Origin: Microbacterium paraoxydans
GTDB lineage: Bacteria > Actinomycetota > Actinomycetes > Actinomycetales > Microbacteriaceae
Direction: 5' to 3'
DNA length: 64,000 nucleotides
NCBI RefSeq assembly: GCF_019056515.1
Contig: NZ_CP064873.1
Location: 3,348,001 to 3,412,000 of the forward strand
How positions within the stretch are numbered: position 1 is the stretch's first letter; every line of letters starts with the position of its first letter. This document shows, piece after piece, positions 1-8,554 of the stretch. The notes beneath the pieces were generated by a model. The model saw nothing but the letters and a program-made list of their open reading frames with translations. It had not been told where the DNA came from and searched no databases. The translations under genes and the position numbers were made by a program.

Positions 1-2134
1 ACGGCGGGGCGATCGACCCGTCGGCGTCGACGACGACAGCACTGCCCGGGAAGTCCCGCCGGCCGCGCTCGTCCATCAGGGCGCCGGCCCGACCGGTCGA
101 ATCGGGCGCCGGGGCGCCGCCGTCGGCCTCCAAGCGGATCGAGCGGACCTGTCCGCCGAGAAACGTTCCGTCGGCACGGAGACGGACCGACAGGTAGGCG
201 CCGAAGCGGGTCTCCTCCTCGGCCCCGAAGACGCCCCCTCCCGCGAAGTTGCCCAGGCTGTAGGCGATGAGGCGGCCGCGGTAGAACTCCGCACCCCGGA
301 CGACGTGCGGGCCGTGCCCGACCACCAGATCAGCCCCGGCGTCGACGGCCGCGTGCGCGAACGCCTGCGGATCTCCCCGGTTCTCCCCGAAGCTGAGCTC
401 GGTCCCCCCGGTGACCGCGTCGGCCTCCGGTCCCTCGGCGCCCATGTGCGCGTGGACGACGACGAGGTCGGCCTGCTCCGCCGCCGCACGCACGACCTGA
501 CCGACGTGACGCAGGTCGGTGACCCGGTTGAATCCCCCATAGGGCGCGAAGCCGACCAGGGCCACGGTGGTCTCCCCCACCCTCGTCACGACGACCTCGT
601 TCCGGTCCCCGACGGCGTCCATGCCCTCCGCGCGCAGAACGGCCCTCGTCTCGTCGACGCCCTTCCGGCCGAAGTCGTGACTGTGGTTGTTCGCCTGATT
701 GAGCACGTCGAAGCCGCGCAGCGCCGCAGCGGCATCCGGCTCGCTGCGGAACGCGAGGCAGTGGTCGCTCCCGCCGCACTTGTCGCCGCCGGTGTCCGCC
801 GCGATCACCTGCTCCAGATTGCCGGTGACGAGGTCCTCGGTGAACCAGGGGCGTACCTCGTCGAAGGTCGATCGCCCGCGATCCGCCGGGATTCCGCGCG
901 ACGCGTCGTACAGCAGGATGTCGCCCACGGCGCCGATGCTGACTTCTCCCTCGCTGGTGGCGGCGCGGTCGATGATCGCGGAAGGCCGAGCGGGGATCGC
1001 CGCTGCCGCGGTGACGGCGAGGCCGACCCCCAGCAGTGCCAGCACCGCGACCGGGGTCCGCCAGGGGACTCTGCGTGGCGCGCCGTCGACCGCGGCCCGC
1101 CGACGAGGCAGATCCCACAGCCAGGCGAGTCCGTCGCGAGCGGTGAGCCGATCGAGGCCGATGCACGCGGCGACGAGACCCACCGTGAGCACGATCGGGA
1201 GCAGGAGGGCCGCGATCAGCTGCACCGCCTGCCCCGCGTCGGACAGCACTCCCACGAGCGCGGCGTCGGCGAGCGCGAGCAGCGGCATGTGCAGGAGGTA
1301 GATCGGCAGGGTGCGGACGCCGAGCGCCTGCAGACCCCGCCCGACCAGAGGGAGGCCCGCGAGGATCGGGGCGACCGCGATTCCCATCGCCACCCCGAGG
1401 ACGGACACGGTCGGCCACACCCCGGGAACGGTCTCCGTGCCCGTCACGCGCATGACGGCGTAAGCGGCGAGGTACCCGAGGATCAGGGCCCCGGCGAGTG
1501 CGGGTCGCGGTCGAGCGGTGAAGCGACGGATGCGCGGCGCGAGGTATGCACCTCCGAGGAAGAAGAAGAGGTTGTAGAGGAGCGATCCGCGGTTGCTCAC
1601 CACGTCGACCAGTCCGGCGGCCACCGCCACCGAGAGCATGCCGGCACCCACCAGCAGGACGCCGCGCGGCAGTCGGTGCAGGCCCTTCGCGACGACGAAG
1701 TACAGCGCGAGCGCGTAGAGGTACCAGGTGTTCGGCGGGCTGATCGTCACCCCCTCCACGAACGCGGAGACGCTCCGCGGCACGAACGTCGGGAAGTCCG
1801 GGAATGCCCGCATCGCGGCGGCGTGGATGAGGCTCCACAGCAGATACAGGTAGAGGAAGCGGACGACGCGGGGACGGAACACGACGGCCCACGGTCGGGC
1901 CAGCGCCGCGGAGGCGAAGTACCCGGACAGGAACAGGAACAACGGCATGAGGAACGGCCAGATGAGGTCGCTCGCGAGACCCCAGGCTCCGGGGAGGGGG
2001 ATGCCGAGCCGCCAGTCGACCTGCAGGTAGGTCTTCAGCACGACGTGCCAGAACACCACGAGGACGATCAGCAGCCCCTTCGCGGCATCGCCCCAGGGCG
2101 CTCTGGATGTCGGGAAGGGGGGTGGTGTCACCAT
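1..2134 (-). CDS. Acyltransferase-3 / CapA-type fusion protein (partial, runs off left edge)
   Basis: One uninterrupted reading frame runs from an ATG at 2134 to the window edge without a stop, so the C-terminus is missing (more than 710 residues seen). The N-terminal half is a multi-spanning membrane acyltransferase: it begins with a GDAAKGLLIVLVVFWHVVL helix containing the family histidine, followed by many hydrophobic segments and a last helix near 1030-1060. After that comes a soluble CapA/PgsA-like phosphoesterase-fold domain, with GDILLYDASRG, NQANNHSHDFG, VHAHMG and GHGPHVVRG motifs. Acyltransferase-3 proteins transfer acyl groups to cell-surface glycans; CapA-like domains belong to the poly-gamma-glutamate/metallophosphatase superfamily. 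The pairing suggests surface-polymer modification, with the CapA domain outside the cell. An in-frame ATG at 2158 is an alternative start; no strong ribosome site is visible for either. Confidence 0.85.
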   Translation of the reverse strand, partial: MVTPPPFPTSRAPWGDAAKGLLIVLVVFWHVVLKTYLQVDWRLGIPLPGAWGLASDLIWPFLMPLFLFLSGYFASAALARPWAVVFRPRVVRFLYLYLLWSLIHAAAMRAFPDFPTFVPRSVSAFVEGVTISPPNTWYLYALALYFVVAKGLHRLPRGVLLVGAGMLSVAVAAGLVDVVSNRGSLLYNLFFFLGGAYLAPRIRRFTARPRPALAGALILGYLAAYAVMRVTGTETVPGVWPTVSVLGVAMGIAVAPILAGLPLVGRGLQALGVRTLPIYLLHMPLLALADAALVGVLSDAGQAVQLIAALLLPIVLTVGLVAACIGLDRLTARDGLAWLWDLPRRRAAVDGAPRRVPWRTPVAVLALLGVGLAVTAAAAIPARPSAIIDRAATSEGEVSIGAVGDILLYDASRGIPADRGRSTFDEVRPWFTEDLVTGNLEQVIAADTGGDKCGGSDHCLAFRSEPDAAAALRGFDVLNQANNHSHDFGRKGVDETRAVLRAEGMDAVGDRNEVVVTRVGETTVALVGFAPYGGFNRVTDLRHVGQVVRAAAEQADLVVVHAHMGAEGPEADAVTGGTELSFGENRGDPQAFAHAAVDAGADLVVGHGPHVVRGAEFYRGRLIAYSLGNFAGGGVFGAEEETRFGAYLSVRLRADGTFLGGQVRSIRLEADGGAPAPDSTGRAGALMDERGRRDFPGSAVVVDADGSIAPP

Positions 2135-2210
2135 GGAATCGAGCCAACAGCACAGCATGTTGCGTCGGCGTATGAGAAATGTCGCCTGATCCTCACCTCG
2201 TCCCGATGCA

Positions 2211-2244
2211 GAACGCCCCCTGTCCCGGAGGACAGGGGGCGTTC
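2211..2244. terminator. Stem-loop terminator after rplI
   Basis: A perfect 15-bp inverted repeat, GAACGCCCCCTGTCC and its complement, encloses a 4-nt CGGA loop. It lies just past the rplI stop codon and before the acyltransferase/CapA gene. There is no strong T-run, which is usual for high-GC actinobacteria. Confidence 0.7.
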
Positions 2245-2274
2245 CGTTCGACAGGCGTGCGCCCGTCGGGTGCC

Positions 2275-2727
2275 TTACTTGGCGGCGACGACCTGCAGCG
2301 TGATGACGGCAGTGACGTCCTCGTGCAGACGCACGGTCGCCTCGTGCTCACCAGTCGCCTTGATGGGCGAGGGGATGTGCACCTTGCGCTTGTCGATCGA
2401 GCCGAGGCCCGCAGCCGTGACGGCCTCTGCGACGTCGGCGGTCTTCACCGAGCCGAACAGACGGCCTTCCTTGCCGGCCTTCACCGCGAGACGCACCTTG
2501 GTGCCCTCGAGGGTGTTCTTCAGGGCCACAGCCTCGTCGCGGTCGTGGATCGCGCGTGCCTGACGCGCGGCCTGGATCGACGCGACCTGCTTTTCGCCAC
2601 CACGGGTCCACGCCGTAGCGAAGCCCTGGGGGATGAGGTAGTTGCGGGCGTACCCGTTCTTGACCTCGACCACGTCACCGGCGCTACCCAGCCCGGCGAC
2701 CTCGTTCGTGAGAATCAGCTTTGCCAT
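2275..2727 (-). CDS. rplI: 50S ribosomal protein L9
   Basis: A 150-residue protein of the usual L9 length, with the N-terminal L9 signature ([20 protein letters not shown], residues about 15-34) that contacts 23S rRNA, a charged connecting helix, and a C-terminal domain. L9 sits at the base of the L1 stalk and affects reading-frame maintenance. It is the last gene of the rpsF-ssb-rpsR-rplI operon, 11 bases downstream of rpsR, and is followed by a strong stem-loop. The identification is secure. Confidence 0.98.
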   Translation of the reverse strand: MAKLILTNEVAGLGSAGDVVEVKNGYARNYLIPQGFATAWTRGGEKQVASIQAARQARAIHDRDEAVALKNTLEGTKVRLAVKAGKEGRLFGSVKTADVAEAVTAAGLGSIDKRKVHIPSPIKATGEHEATVRLHEDVTAVITLQVVAAK

Positions 2728-2738
2728 CTCAGTACCCC

Positions 2739-2993
2739 TTACCGGCCGGCGCCAGCGTAGGGCAGGAGCGCCATCTCGCGCGCGTTCTTGATCGCGGTGG
2801 CGATCAGACGCTGCTCCTGCACCGACACACCGGTGATGCGACGGGCGCGGATCTTGCCGCGCTCCGAGACGAACTTGCGGAGGGTGGCGACATCCTTGTA
2901 ATCGATGACGCCGACCCGGATGGACTTCGCGGGAGCGGCGTTCTTCGCGCCCTTCCGCGGCTTGCGGCGGTCGCCGCTCGACTTTCCAGCCAT
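2739..2993 (-). CDS. rpsR: 30S ribosomal protein S18 (cysteine-free form)
   Basis: An 84-residue S18 with the conserved core [26 protein letters not shown] and the [22 protein letters not shown]-terminal region. S18 binds S6 and the central domain of 16S rRNA in the platform of the small subunit. The protein contains no cysteine, so it is the zinc-independent version of S18, unlike the zinc-binding copies some actinobacteria also carry. It lies between ssb and rplI in the conserved operon. Confidence 0.98.
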   Translation of the reverse strand: MAGKSSGDRRKPRKGAKNAAPAKSIRVGVIDYKDVATLRKFVSERGKIRARRITGVSVQEQRLIATAIKNAREMALLPYAGAGR

Positions 2994-3064
2994 TGCTTTT
3001 CCTTAGTGATGAGCGGGGTGCGGCCCTTCGACAAGCTCAGGGACCCACCCGTGAAGAAGTGTTT

Positions 3065-3568
3065 TCAGAAGGGGGTGTCGTCGCCGAAGCTGCCCGGAGT
3101 GCTCCAGGCATCGGCGCTGGTCGACGAGCCGGGCGTGGACCACGGCTCCTCCGACACCTGCTGCTGCTGCGCGGGACGGGACTGTCCCCCGCCGCCACCG
3201 CCCGAGGCCGCACGGGTGACCTGCGCGGTCGCGTACCGCAGCGAGGGGCCGATCTCGTCGACCTCCAGCTCGATCGCGGTGCGCTGGTTGCCCTCACGGT
3301 CCTGGTAGGAACGCTGGCGCAGACGACCCTGCGCGATCACGCGCATGCCCTTGGTGAGCGAGCCCGCCACGTGCTCGGCGAACTCACGCCACACCGAGGC
3401 GCGGAGGAACAGCGCTTCGCCGTCCTTCCACTCGTTCGCGGCACGGTCGAAGTTGCGAGGCGTCGATGCGATGGTGAAGTTCGCCACCGGCAGCCCGTTC
3501 TGCGTGTAGCGCAGCTCGGGGTCGGCGGTGAGGTTGCCCACCACGGTGATGACGGTTTCGCCGGCCAT
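3065..3568 (-). CDS. ssb: Single-stranded DNA-binding protein
   Basis: A 167-residue SSB. Residues 1 to about 110 form the OB fold ([65 protein letters not shown]). A glycine- and glutamine-rich linker follows, then the acidic protein-interaction tip ending DDTPF, which recruits replication and repair proteins. The ATG at 3568 was chosen because the OB fold begins there; a longer open frame upstream overlaps rpsF and is not plausible. Its place between rpsF and rpsR is the standard bacterial arrangement. Confidence 0.97.
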   Translation of the reverse strand: MAGETVITVVGNLTADPELRYTQNGLPVANFTIASTPRNFDRAANEWKDGEALFLRASVWREFAEHVAGSLTKGMRVIAQGRLRQRSYQDREGNQRTAIELEVDEIGPSLRYATAQVTRAASGGGGGGQSRPAQQQQVSEEPWSTPGSSTSADAWSTPGSFGDDTPF

Positions 3569-3573
3569 GAGAC

Positions 3574-3942
3574 TTAGGCCTTCGCAGCCTTGGCGGCCTT
3601 GCGGGCAGCCTTCTCTTCGGAGCGCTTGGCCTCGGAAGCGATCATCGCCTGAGCCTCTTCGGCGCGGAGCACCTTGGTGCGCATGATCTGCTCGTTCAGC
3701 TTGAGCTGACGGTCGAGCTCCTGCGTGGCGGCGCTGGTCGCGGTGAAGTTGACGACGGCGTAGATGCCCTCGGTCTTCTTCTGGATCTCGTAGGCGAGAC
3801 GGCGCTTGCCCCAGATGTCGACGTTCTCGATAGAGCCACCATCGTTGGTGATGACCTTCAGGAACTTGTCGAGCGTCGGGGCGACCTGGCGCTCGTCGAT
3901 CTCGGGGGTCAGAATGACCATGAGTTCGTACTGGTGCGTCAC
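3574..3942 (-). CDS. rpsF: 30S ribosomal protein S6
   Basis: A 122-residue S6 starting with GTG ([19 protein letters not shown]), with the core [23 protein letters not shown] and an alanine/lysine-rich C-terminal tail. S6 pairs with S18 in the small-subunit platform. A strong GGAGG site lies just upstream of the GTG. It is the first gene of the operon with ssb, rpsR and rplI; in many bacteria the S6:S18 pair represses this operon by binding the rpsF leader. Confidence 0.97.
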   Translation of the reverse strand: MTHQYELMVILTPEIDERQVAPTLDKFLKVITNDGGSIENVDIWGKRRLAYEIQKKTEGIYAVVNFTATSAATQELDRQLKLNEQIMRTKVLRAEEAQAMIASEAKRSEEKAARKAAKAAKA

Positions 3943-4063
3943 TTACCCACCTCCTTCGGACTAGAACGGCTCTCGGGACTTTCCCGGGAGCAGGAGGGTG
4001 TGTGCACGTGCCCGCCCCAGGCGACCGAGCGGACGCCGGAAGGCAGACAACCTCGACAGTGTA
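3943..4063 (-). promoter_or_regulatory. rpsF operon leader with possible S6:S18 binding hairpin
   Basis: The leader of the rpsF operon contains a GC-rich foldback around 3975-3995 (CTCCCGGGA facing TCCCGAGAG), followed by a CCG immediately before the AAGGAGG ribosome site. Known S6:S18 leader motifs place a CCG bulge near the ribosome site, so an autoregulatory element is plausible. A TACACT -10-like box sits at 4058-4063 on this strand without a clear -35. The assignment is tentative. Confidence 0.3.
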
Positions 4064-4166
4064 GCGGAGTTTCCTCGGAGCTGCCTCCCGCACTTCCCGC
4101 CCGACCTTGGCATGCTGGAGGGCGTGCCTGGTGACGGTCATCGGCACGGACCTGGAGGGGGGCGCC

Positions 4167-4871
4167 ATGCGCGTCAACAAGTGGGGGGTCGGCGTCGTGC
4201 TGGCCGCCGCCGTCATGCTCACCGGATGTTCGGCGGGAGCCTCGGAGAAGCCGGCCGAGTCGAAGCCGAGCGGTGCCGCATCGCAGGAGGCCGAAGCGCC
4301 GTCCAGCGACTGCCCCGAACTCGCCGACGGTGCCACCGTCGACGGCTCCGCGCTCGGCGCCTGCATCGCCGAGGCCATGACCGACACCGCCGGCTACGCC
4401 GCCAAGACCGTCGTGATGGGCATGGAGTCCACCACGCGCTTCAACCCGTCCGAGAAGGCGCTGGAGTCGCTCTCGCCGATGGGCTCGATCGTCGCGATCG
4501 GCGACGACGTCTGGGTGAAGTCGCCGTCGAGCGACTGGCAGGCCGCCGACCCGTCGTCGAGCGACCCCATCATCGCCGGCCTCAGCACCACCGCGAAGGA
4601 CGTCACCGCGATGGACCCCGCCGAGACGGCGAAGGCCATCACGGGTGACTTCACCGTGACCGGCACGGGCGAGCGCCTCGGCCAGAAGGTCTACCTCGTC
4701 AGCGGCACCGTCGAGCAGGCGGGCACGCCGGTCGAGGTCGTGTTCGAGGTCACCGAGGACTACGTCAACCTCGCCTCGACCAGCTCCGCGACCGTCCAGG
4801 GACAGTCGGTCGACGTCGCCCTCGAGATCACCGAGTGGGACGTGAAGCAGGACATCGTCGCGCCGCTCTGA
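4167..4871 (+). CDS. Lipoprotein, LppX/LprAFG-like
   Basis: A 234-residue secreted lipoprotein. It opens with MRVNK, a hydrophobic stretch and a lipobox LTGC with the acylated cysteine at residue 21, then a Ser/Glu/Pro-rich linker. The mature part has beta-strand-rich repeats ([48 protein letters not shown]) resembling the actinobacterial LppX/LprAFG fold, which carries lipids or senses envelope state in mycobacteria. The ATG at 4167 follows a GGAGGGGGG site. It stands alone, divergent from the rpsF operon. The family call rests on overall pattern only. Confidence 0.75.
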   Translation: MRVNKWGVGVVLAAAVMLTGCSAGASEKPAESKPSGAASQEAEAPSSDCPELADGATVDGSALGACIAEAMTDTAGYAAKTVVMGMESTTRFNPSEKALESLSPMGSIVAIGDDVWVKSPSSDWQAADPSSSDPIIAGLSTTAKDVTAMDPAETAKAITGDFTVTGTGERLGQKVYLVSGTVEQAGTPVEVVFEVTEDYVNLASTSSATVQGQSVDVALEITEWDVKQDIVAPL

Positions 4872-4887
4872 TCGGACGAGACACACG

Positions 4888-4917
4888 GAAGGGCCGGAGC
4901 GCACGCTCCGGCCCTTC
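4888..4917. terminator. Convergent (bidirectional) terminator
   Basis: A perfect 13-bp stem (GAAGGGCCGGAGC) with a 4-nt loop lies between the lipoprotein gene and the last gene of the ABC transporter operon, so it can end transcription from both sides. Confidence 0.8.
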
Positions 4918-4930
4918 GCCGTATTCGGCG

Positions 4931-5770
4931 TCAGTAGGCGACGGGAGGAACCTCGGCCCAGACCGCGCGGTCGTCGGCGGAGGGCGCCTCAGGGATGCGC
5001 CCCGTGCCGTCGGGCTCCGGGATCGCGGCGAGCAGCGCCTGCGTGTAGGGGTGCCGCGGCGCCGCCCAGAGCTCGTCGGTCGGCCCGGACTCGAGCACCC
5101 TCCCGCCGAACATCACGAACGTGCGGTCGGCGATGCGGCGCACGACGGCGAGGTCGTGGGAGATGAAGAGCATCCCCGCGCCGGACTCGGCCACGAGATC
5201 GCGCATCAGTCCCGCGACACTCGTCTGGGTGGACGCGTCGAGGGCGGAGATGGGCTCGTCGGCCACGAGCAGCGAGGGCCGCGCGGCGAGGGCCCGGGCG
5301 ATCGCGATGCGCTGCTTCTGGCCGCCGGAGAACTGATGCGGGAAGCGGGTGCGCACCTCGGCGGGCAGTCCCACCCGCTCCAGCCACTCCTCCACGGTGG
5401 AGCCGGCGGCACCGCGCGCACGGGCGGTCGCGATGCCGTCGGAGATCTGGTCGCCGATCCGCCGGCGCGGGTTCAGCGAGGTCGCCGGGTCCTGGAAGAC
5501 CATCTGGATGCCGGTGAGCGCCGTGTCACGACGACGGATCCCCAGCGGCGCGACGGGGGCGCCGCGGAACGACACGGTCCCGGCGGCGGTCTTCTCGATC
5601 CCGACGACGGCGCGGGCCAGGCTCGACTTGCCGCTGCCGGACTCGCCCACGAGGGCGACCGTCTCCCCCGCCGCCACGCTCAGCGAGACGCCGTTCACCG
5701 CGATCACGGGCGGGGTGCCCGGGTACCGCACCACCACGTCGCGGGCGTCGAGGACGCTGACCTCACTCAT
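4931..5770 (-). CDS. Peptide-type ABC transporter ATPase (OppF/DppF-like)
   Basis: A 279-residue ATPase with Walker A GESGSGKS (residues 42-49), signature FSGGQKQRIAIARAL, Walker B LLVADEP with ISALDAS after it, and an H-loop ISHDLAVV. The C-terminal segment (PRHPYTQALLAAIPEPD) matches the oligopeptide/dipeptide ATPase extension. It would energise the permease pair encoded upstream. The start overlaps the stop of the partner ATPase gene by 8 bases, and it is the last gene of the operon. Confidence 0.93.
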   Translation of the reverse strand: MSEVSVLDARDVVVRYPGTPPVIAVNGVSLSVAAGETVALVGESGSGKSSLARAVVGIEKTAAGTVSFRGAPVAPLGIRRRDTALTGIQMVFQDPATSLNPRRRIGDQISDGIATARARGAAGSTVEEWLERVGLPAEVRTRFPHQFSGGQKQRIAIARALAARPSLLVADEPISALDASTQTSVAGLMRDLVAESGAGMLFISHDLAVVRRIADRTFVMFGGRVLESGPTDELWAAPRHPYTQALLAAIPEPDGTGRIPEAPSADDRAVWAEVPPVAY

Positions 5771-6578
5771 CCGCAGCCTCCTCGGGGCTCTCGTCGATGC
5801 GCGACCCCGGCAGGGCCGCGAGCAGCATGCGGGTGTACTCGTGCTGCGGAGCGCGGAAGAGCGTCTCCCGATCGGCGAGCTCGACGATGCGGCCGTCCTT
5901 CATGATGGCGACCGTATCCGCGATCGCGCTCATCACGCCCAGGTCGTGGGTCACGAGCAGCACGGCGAGGTTCCGCTCGGTCGCGAGGTCGCGCAGGAGC
6001 TTCAGGATGCCGGCCTGCACCGTCACGTCGAGGGCGGTCGTCGGCTCGTCCGCGAGCAGCACCTCCGGGTCGCACGCGAGGGCGCACGCGATCGCGATGC
6101 GCTGCCGCTGTCCGCCGGAGAACTGATGGGGATACCGCTTCAGGGCCTCGGCCGGGTTCGGCACCTGCACGGTCTGGAGCAGCTCGACCGCCCGCTCGCG
6201 CGCAGCGGCGCCCTTGAGTCCGAGGTGCACGCGCATGTGATCGGTGAGCTGACGGCCGACCGGCAGCTGCGGGTGCAGCGAGGCCGACGGGTCCTGGAAG
6301 ACCATCGCGATGCGCTTCCCGCGGACGCGGTTGAGCCCCCGGCGGTTGCGACCGACGAGCTCCTCCCCCGCGAGCAGGATCGAGCCGCCGGTCTTCGCCT
6401 GTCGCGGCAGGAGGCCGAGCACCGCCAGGGAGGTGAGCGTCTTACCGGAGCCCGACTCCCCCGCGAGGCCGTGGATGCGCCCGGGTTCGAGCTCCAGGGA
6501 CACGCCCTTCACCAGCGGACGGCCGATGTCGATCGTGAGGTCGCGGATGCTCAGCGTCGCCGTGCTCTGCGCGGTCAT
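5763..6578 (-). CDS. Peptide-type ABC transporter ATPase (OppD/DppD-like)
   Basis: A 271-residue ATPase with Walker A GESGSGKT (residues 40-47), a Q-loop in MVFQDPSASLHP, signature FSGGQRQRIAIACAL, Walker B LLADEPTTALDVT and H-loop VTHDLGV. The C-terminus (FRAPQHEYTRMLLAALPGS) is the nickel/peptide-transporter type. It should form a heterodimer with the other ATPase of the operon. The ATG at 6578 overlaps the stop of the upstream permease by 4 bases, which fixes the start. Confidence 0.93.
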   Translation of the reverse strand: MTAQSTATLSIRDLTIDIGRPLVKGVSLELEPGRIHGLAGESGSGKTLTSLAVLGLLPRQAKTGGSILLAGEELVGRNRRGLNRVRGKRIAMVFQDPSASLHPQLPVGRQLTDHMRVHLGLKGAAARERAVELLQTVQVPNPAEALKRYPHQFSGGQRQRIAIACALACDPEVLLADEPTTALDVTVQAGILKLLRDLATERNLAVLLVTHDLGVMSAIADTVAIMKDGRIVELADRETLFRAPQHEYTRMLLAALPGSRIDESPEEAADE

Positions 6579-7486
6579 GCGGGCACCCCCGTCGCGGAGG
6601 CGGTGTGCTCCGCCTGCTTCTCGTGTGTGATCTCGGCGGTCGGGTCGAGCACGTCGCGCATCGCGTCGCCGAGGAAGTTGAACGCGAGCACCACGGTGAG
6701 GATCGCGAGGCCGGGGAAGACTCCGAGCCACCAGGCGTCGAAGTTCTGCATCGCCCCGGAGATCATCGACCCCCACTCCGCCGTCGGCGGCTGCGCACCG
6801 AGACCGAGGAAGGAGAGCCCTGAGAGGAGCAGGATCGCCGCGCCGATGTCGAGCGTCGCGAGCACGAGGACCGGGCCGGCGATGTTCGGCAGGATGTCGA
6901 CGAAGAGCGTGCGCAGCGGCGAGTGGCCGAGCAGGCGGCCGGCGATCACATAGTTCTGCCCGCGGAGACCGAGCACGATGCTGCGGGTGACGCGGGCGTA
7001 CTGCGGCCACGAGACCACGATCGCGGCGATGACGGCGTTGAACAGCGAGGGGCCGAGCGAGGCCGCGACCACCATGGCGAGGATCACGGTCGGGAAGGCC
7101 ATGAAGAGGTCGGTGATGCGCATGAGCGTCTCGTCGACGGCGCGCCCGAAGTACCCGGCGACCGCACCGACGAGGGTACCGATGATGAGGGCGGCGATCA
7201 CGAGCATGAGCGCGAGCGGCAGACTCACCGTCGCGCCGGTCATCAACCGGGAGAAGATGTCGCGGCCGTTGCCGTCGGTACCGAGGATCGTGTCGATGCC
7301 CGGCGGCTGCAGGCGCGGCAGCACCTGCGCGTTCGGCGGGTAGGGCACCCACCACTGCGCGGTGAAGGCGACGATGATCCACGCACCGGCGATGACGGTG
7401 CCGATGATGCCGAGCGGAGTGCGCCAGGCACGCGGCCAGCGGAAGCGGAAGCGTCCGGCGGGGGTCGCTGCGGCGATGCGGCTCAT
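6575..7486 (-). CDS. ABC transporter permease (DppC-like)
   Basis: A 303-residue inner-membrane permease with an N-terminal helix (TPLGIIGTVIAGAWIIVAFTAQ), an extracytoplasmic loop ending LGTDGNGRDIFSRLMTGA, typical of the OppC N-terminal region, and five more helices. The cytoplasmic coupling loop contains the sequence GRLLGHSPLRTLFVDILPNI. It pairs with the DppB-like permease encoded just upstream, with a 4-base overlap. Confidence 0.92.
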   Translation of the reverse strand: MSRIAAATPAGRFRFRWPRAWRTPLGIIGTVIAGAWIIVAFTAQWWVPYPPNAQVLPRLQPPGIDTILGTDGNGRDIFSRLMTGATVSLPLALMLVIAALIIGTLVGAVAGYFGRAVDETLMRITDLFMAFPTVILAMVVAASLGPSLFNAVIAAIVVSWPQYARVTRSIVLGLRGQNYVIAGRLLGHSPLRTLFVDILPNIAGPVLVLATLDIGAAILLLSGLSFLGLGAQPPTAEWGSMISGAMQNFDAWWLGVFPGLAILTVVLAFNFLGDAMRDVLDPTAEITHEKQAEHTASATGVPA

Positions 7487-8544
7487 GCGATCCTCACTCT
7501 CGGGTCGAGCACGCCGTAGAGCAGGTCCACGATGAAGTTGATGAGGAGGTAGATGACGCCGACCACGAGACCGACGCCCATGATGCCGGGCAGGTCGAGG
7601 TTGGCGGCGGAGTTGTAGGCGTACGTTCCCAGTCCCGGCCAGGCGAACACCGACTCGACGAGCACGGTTCCGGAGAGCAGGGCCCCGAACGCGACACCCA
7701 CCACGGTGAGGATCGGCAGCGAGGCGCCCCGGAGCACATAGTCGATGATGACGCGCATCGCCGGCAGGCCCTTGGCCCGGGCCGCGCGCACGTAGTCGCT
7801 GCCGAGGACCTCGAGCACCGACGTGCGGATGAAGCGGGTGAGCAGCCCGATGGTCACGAGCGAGAGCACCATGACCGGAAGCGCGAGGTGCGCGAGGGCG
7901 TCGAAGAAGCCCACCGCGTCGCCGTTGAGCAGGTAGTCGACCGTGTAGAGCCCGGTCACGCGCGGCGGCGGGGTGATCGACGGCGAGATGCGTCCGGAAC
8001 CCGGGGCGATCCGCAGCTCCAGGAAGAACACGTAGAAGCTGACCAGAGCGAGCCAGAAGGTCGGGACGCTGAGCCCGACGAGCGTGACGACGCGGATGAC
8101 CTGGTCGGTGACGAGGCCGCGGCGGTAGGCGGCCAGGGTGCCGAGCACGATGCTGACCGCGAGGCTGACGATGATCGCGCCGATCGCGATCTCGATGGTC
8201 GCGGGCACGGCGGTGGCGAGGTCGCTGGTGACCGGGCGTCCGGTCACCAGCGACGTGCCGAGGTCCCCGCGGAGCAGGTTCCCCATATAGATGAAGTACT
8301 GCACGAACAGTGGCTGGTCGAGTCCGTTCGCCTTGATGAACGCCTCGCGCGTCGCGGGGTTCTGCGACGCGCCCTCACCGAGCGCGGCCGAGACCGGGTC
8401 TCCCGGCACCAGGTTGGTGAGCGCGAACGTGACGATCGTCACGCCCACCAACAGGAGCAGAGAGGTCCCGGCCCGCCGCAGCAGGTATCCGACGAGAGGC
8501 GAGCGGCGCCGCTGCGCCTGCCTCTGCACGGCCACTGTCGTCAT
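7483..8544 (-). CDS. ABC transporter permease (DppB-like)
   Basis: A 353-residue permease. It has an N-terminal helix LVGYLLRRAGTSLLLLVGVTIVTF, the NLVPGDPVSAAL motif common to DppB/OppB proteins, six helices in all, and the coupling sequence RAARAKGLPAMRVIIDYVLR. The region around residues 170-200 (RIAPGSGRISPSITPPPRVTG) is an extracytoplasmic loop. The gene begins 10 bases after the substrate-binding protein gene ends. Confidence 0.92.
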   Translation of the reverse strand: MTTVAVQRQAQRRRSPLVGYLLRRAGTSLLLLVGVTIVTFALTNLVPGDPVSAALGEGASQNPATREAFIKANGLDQPLFVQYFIYMGNLLRGDLGTSLVTGRPVTSDLATAVPATIEIAIGAIIVSLAVSIVLGTLAAYRRGLVTDQVIRVVTLVGLSVPTFWLALVSFYVFFLELRIAPGSGRISPSITPPPRVTGLYTVDYLLNGDAVGFFDALAHLALPVMVLSLVTIGLLTRFIRTSVLEVLGSDYVRAARAKGLPAMRVIIDYVLRGASLPILTVVGVAFGALLSGTVLVESVFAWPGLGTYAYNSAANLDLPGIMGVGLVVGVIYLLINFIVDLLYGVLDPRVRIA

Positions 8545-8554
8545 GGCGATCCGC

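Noticed and set aside
330..2153. Open frame of 607 codons on the minus strand
   Set aside because: It is an Arg/Gly/Pro-rich shadow of the acyltransferase/CapA gene, which lies in a different frame on the same strand with clear domains.
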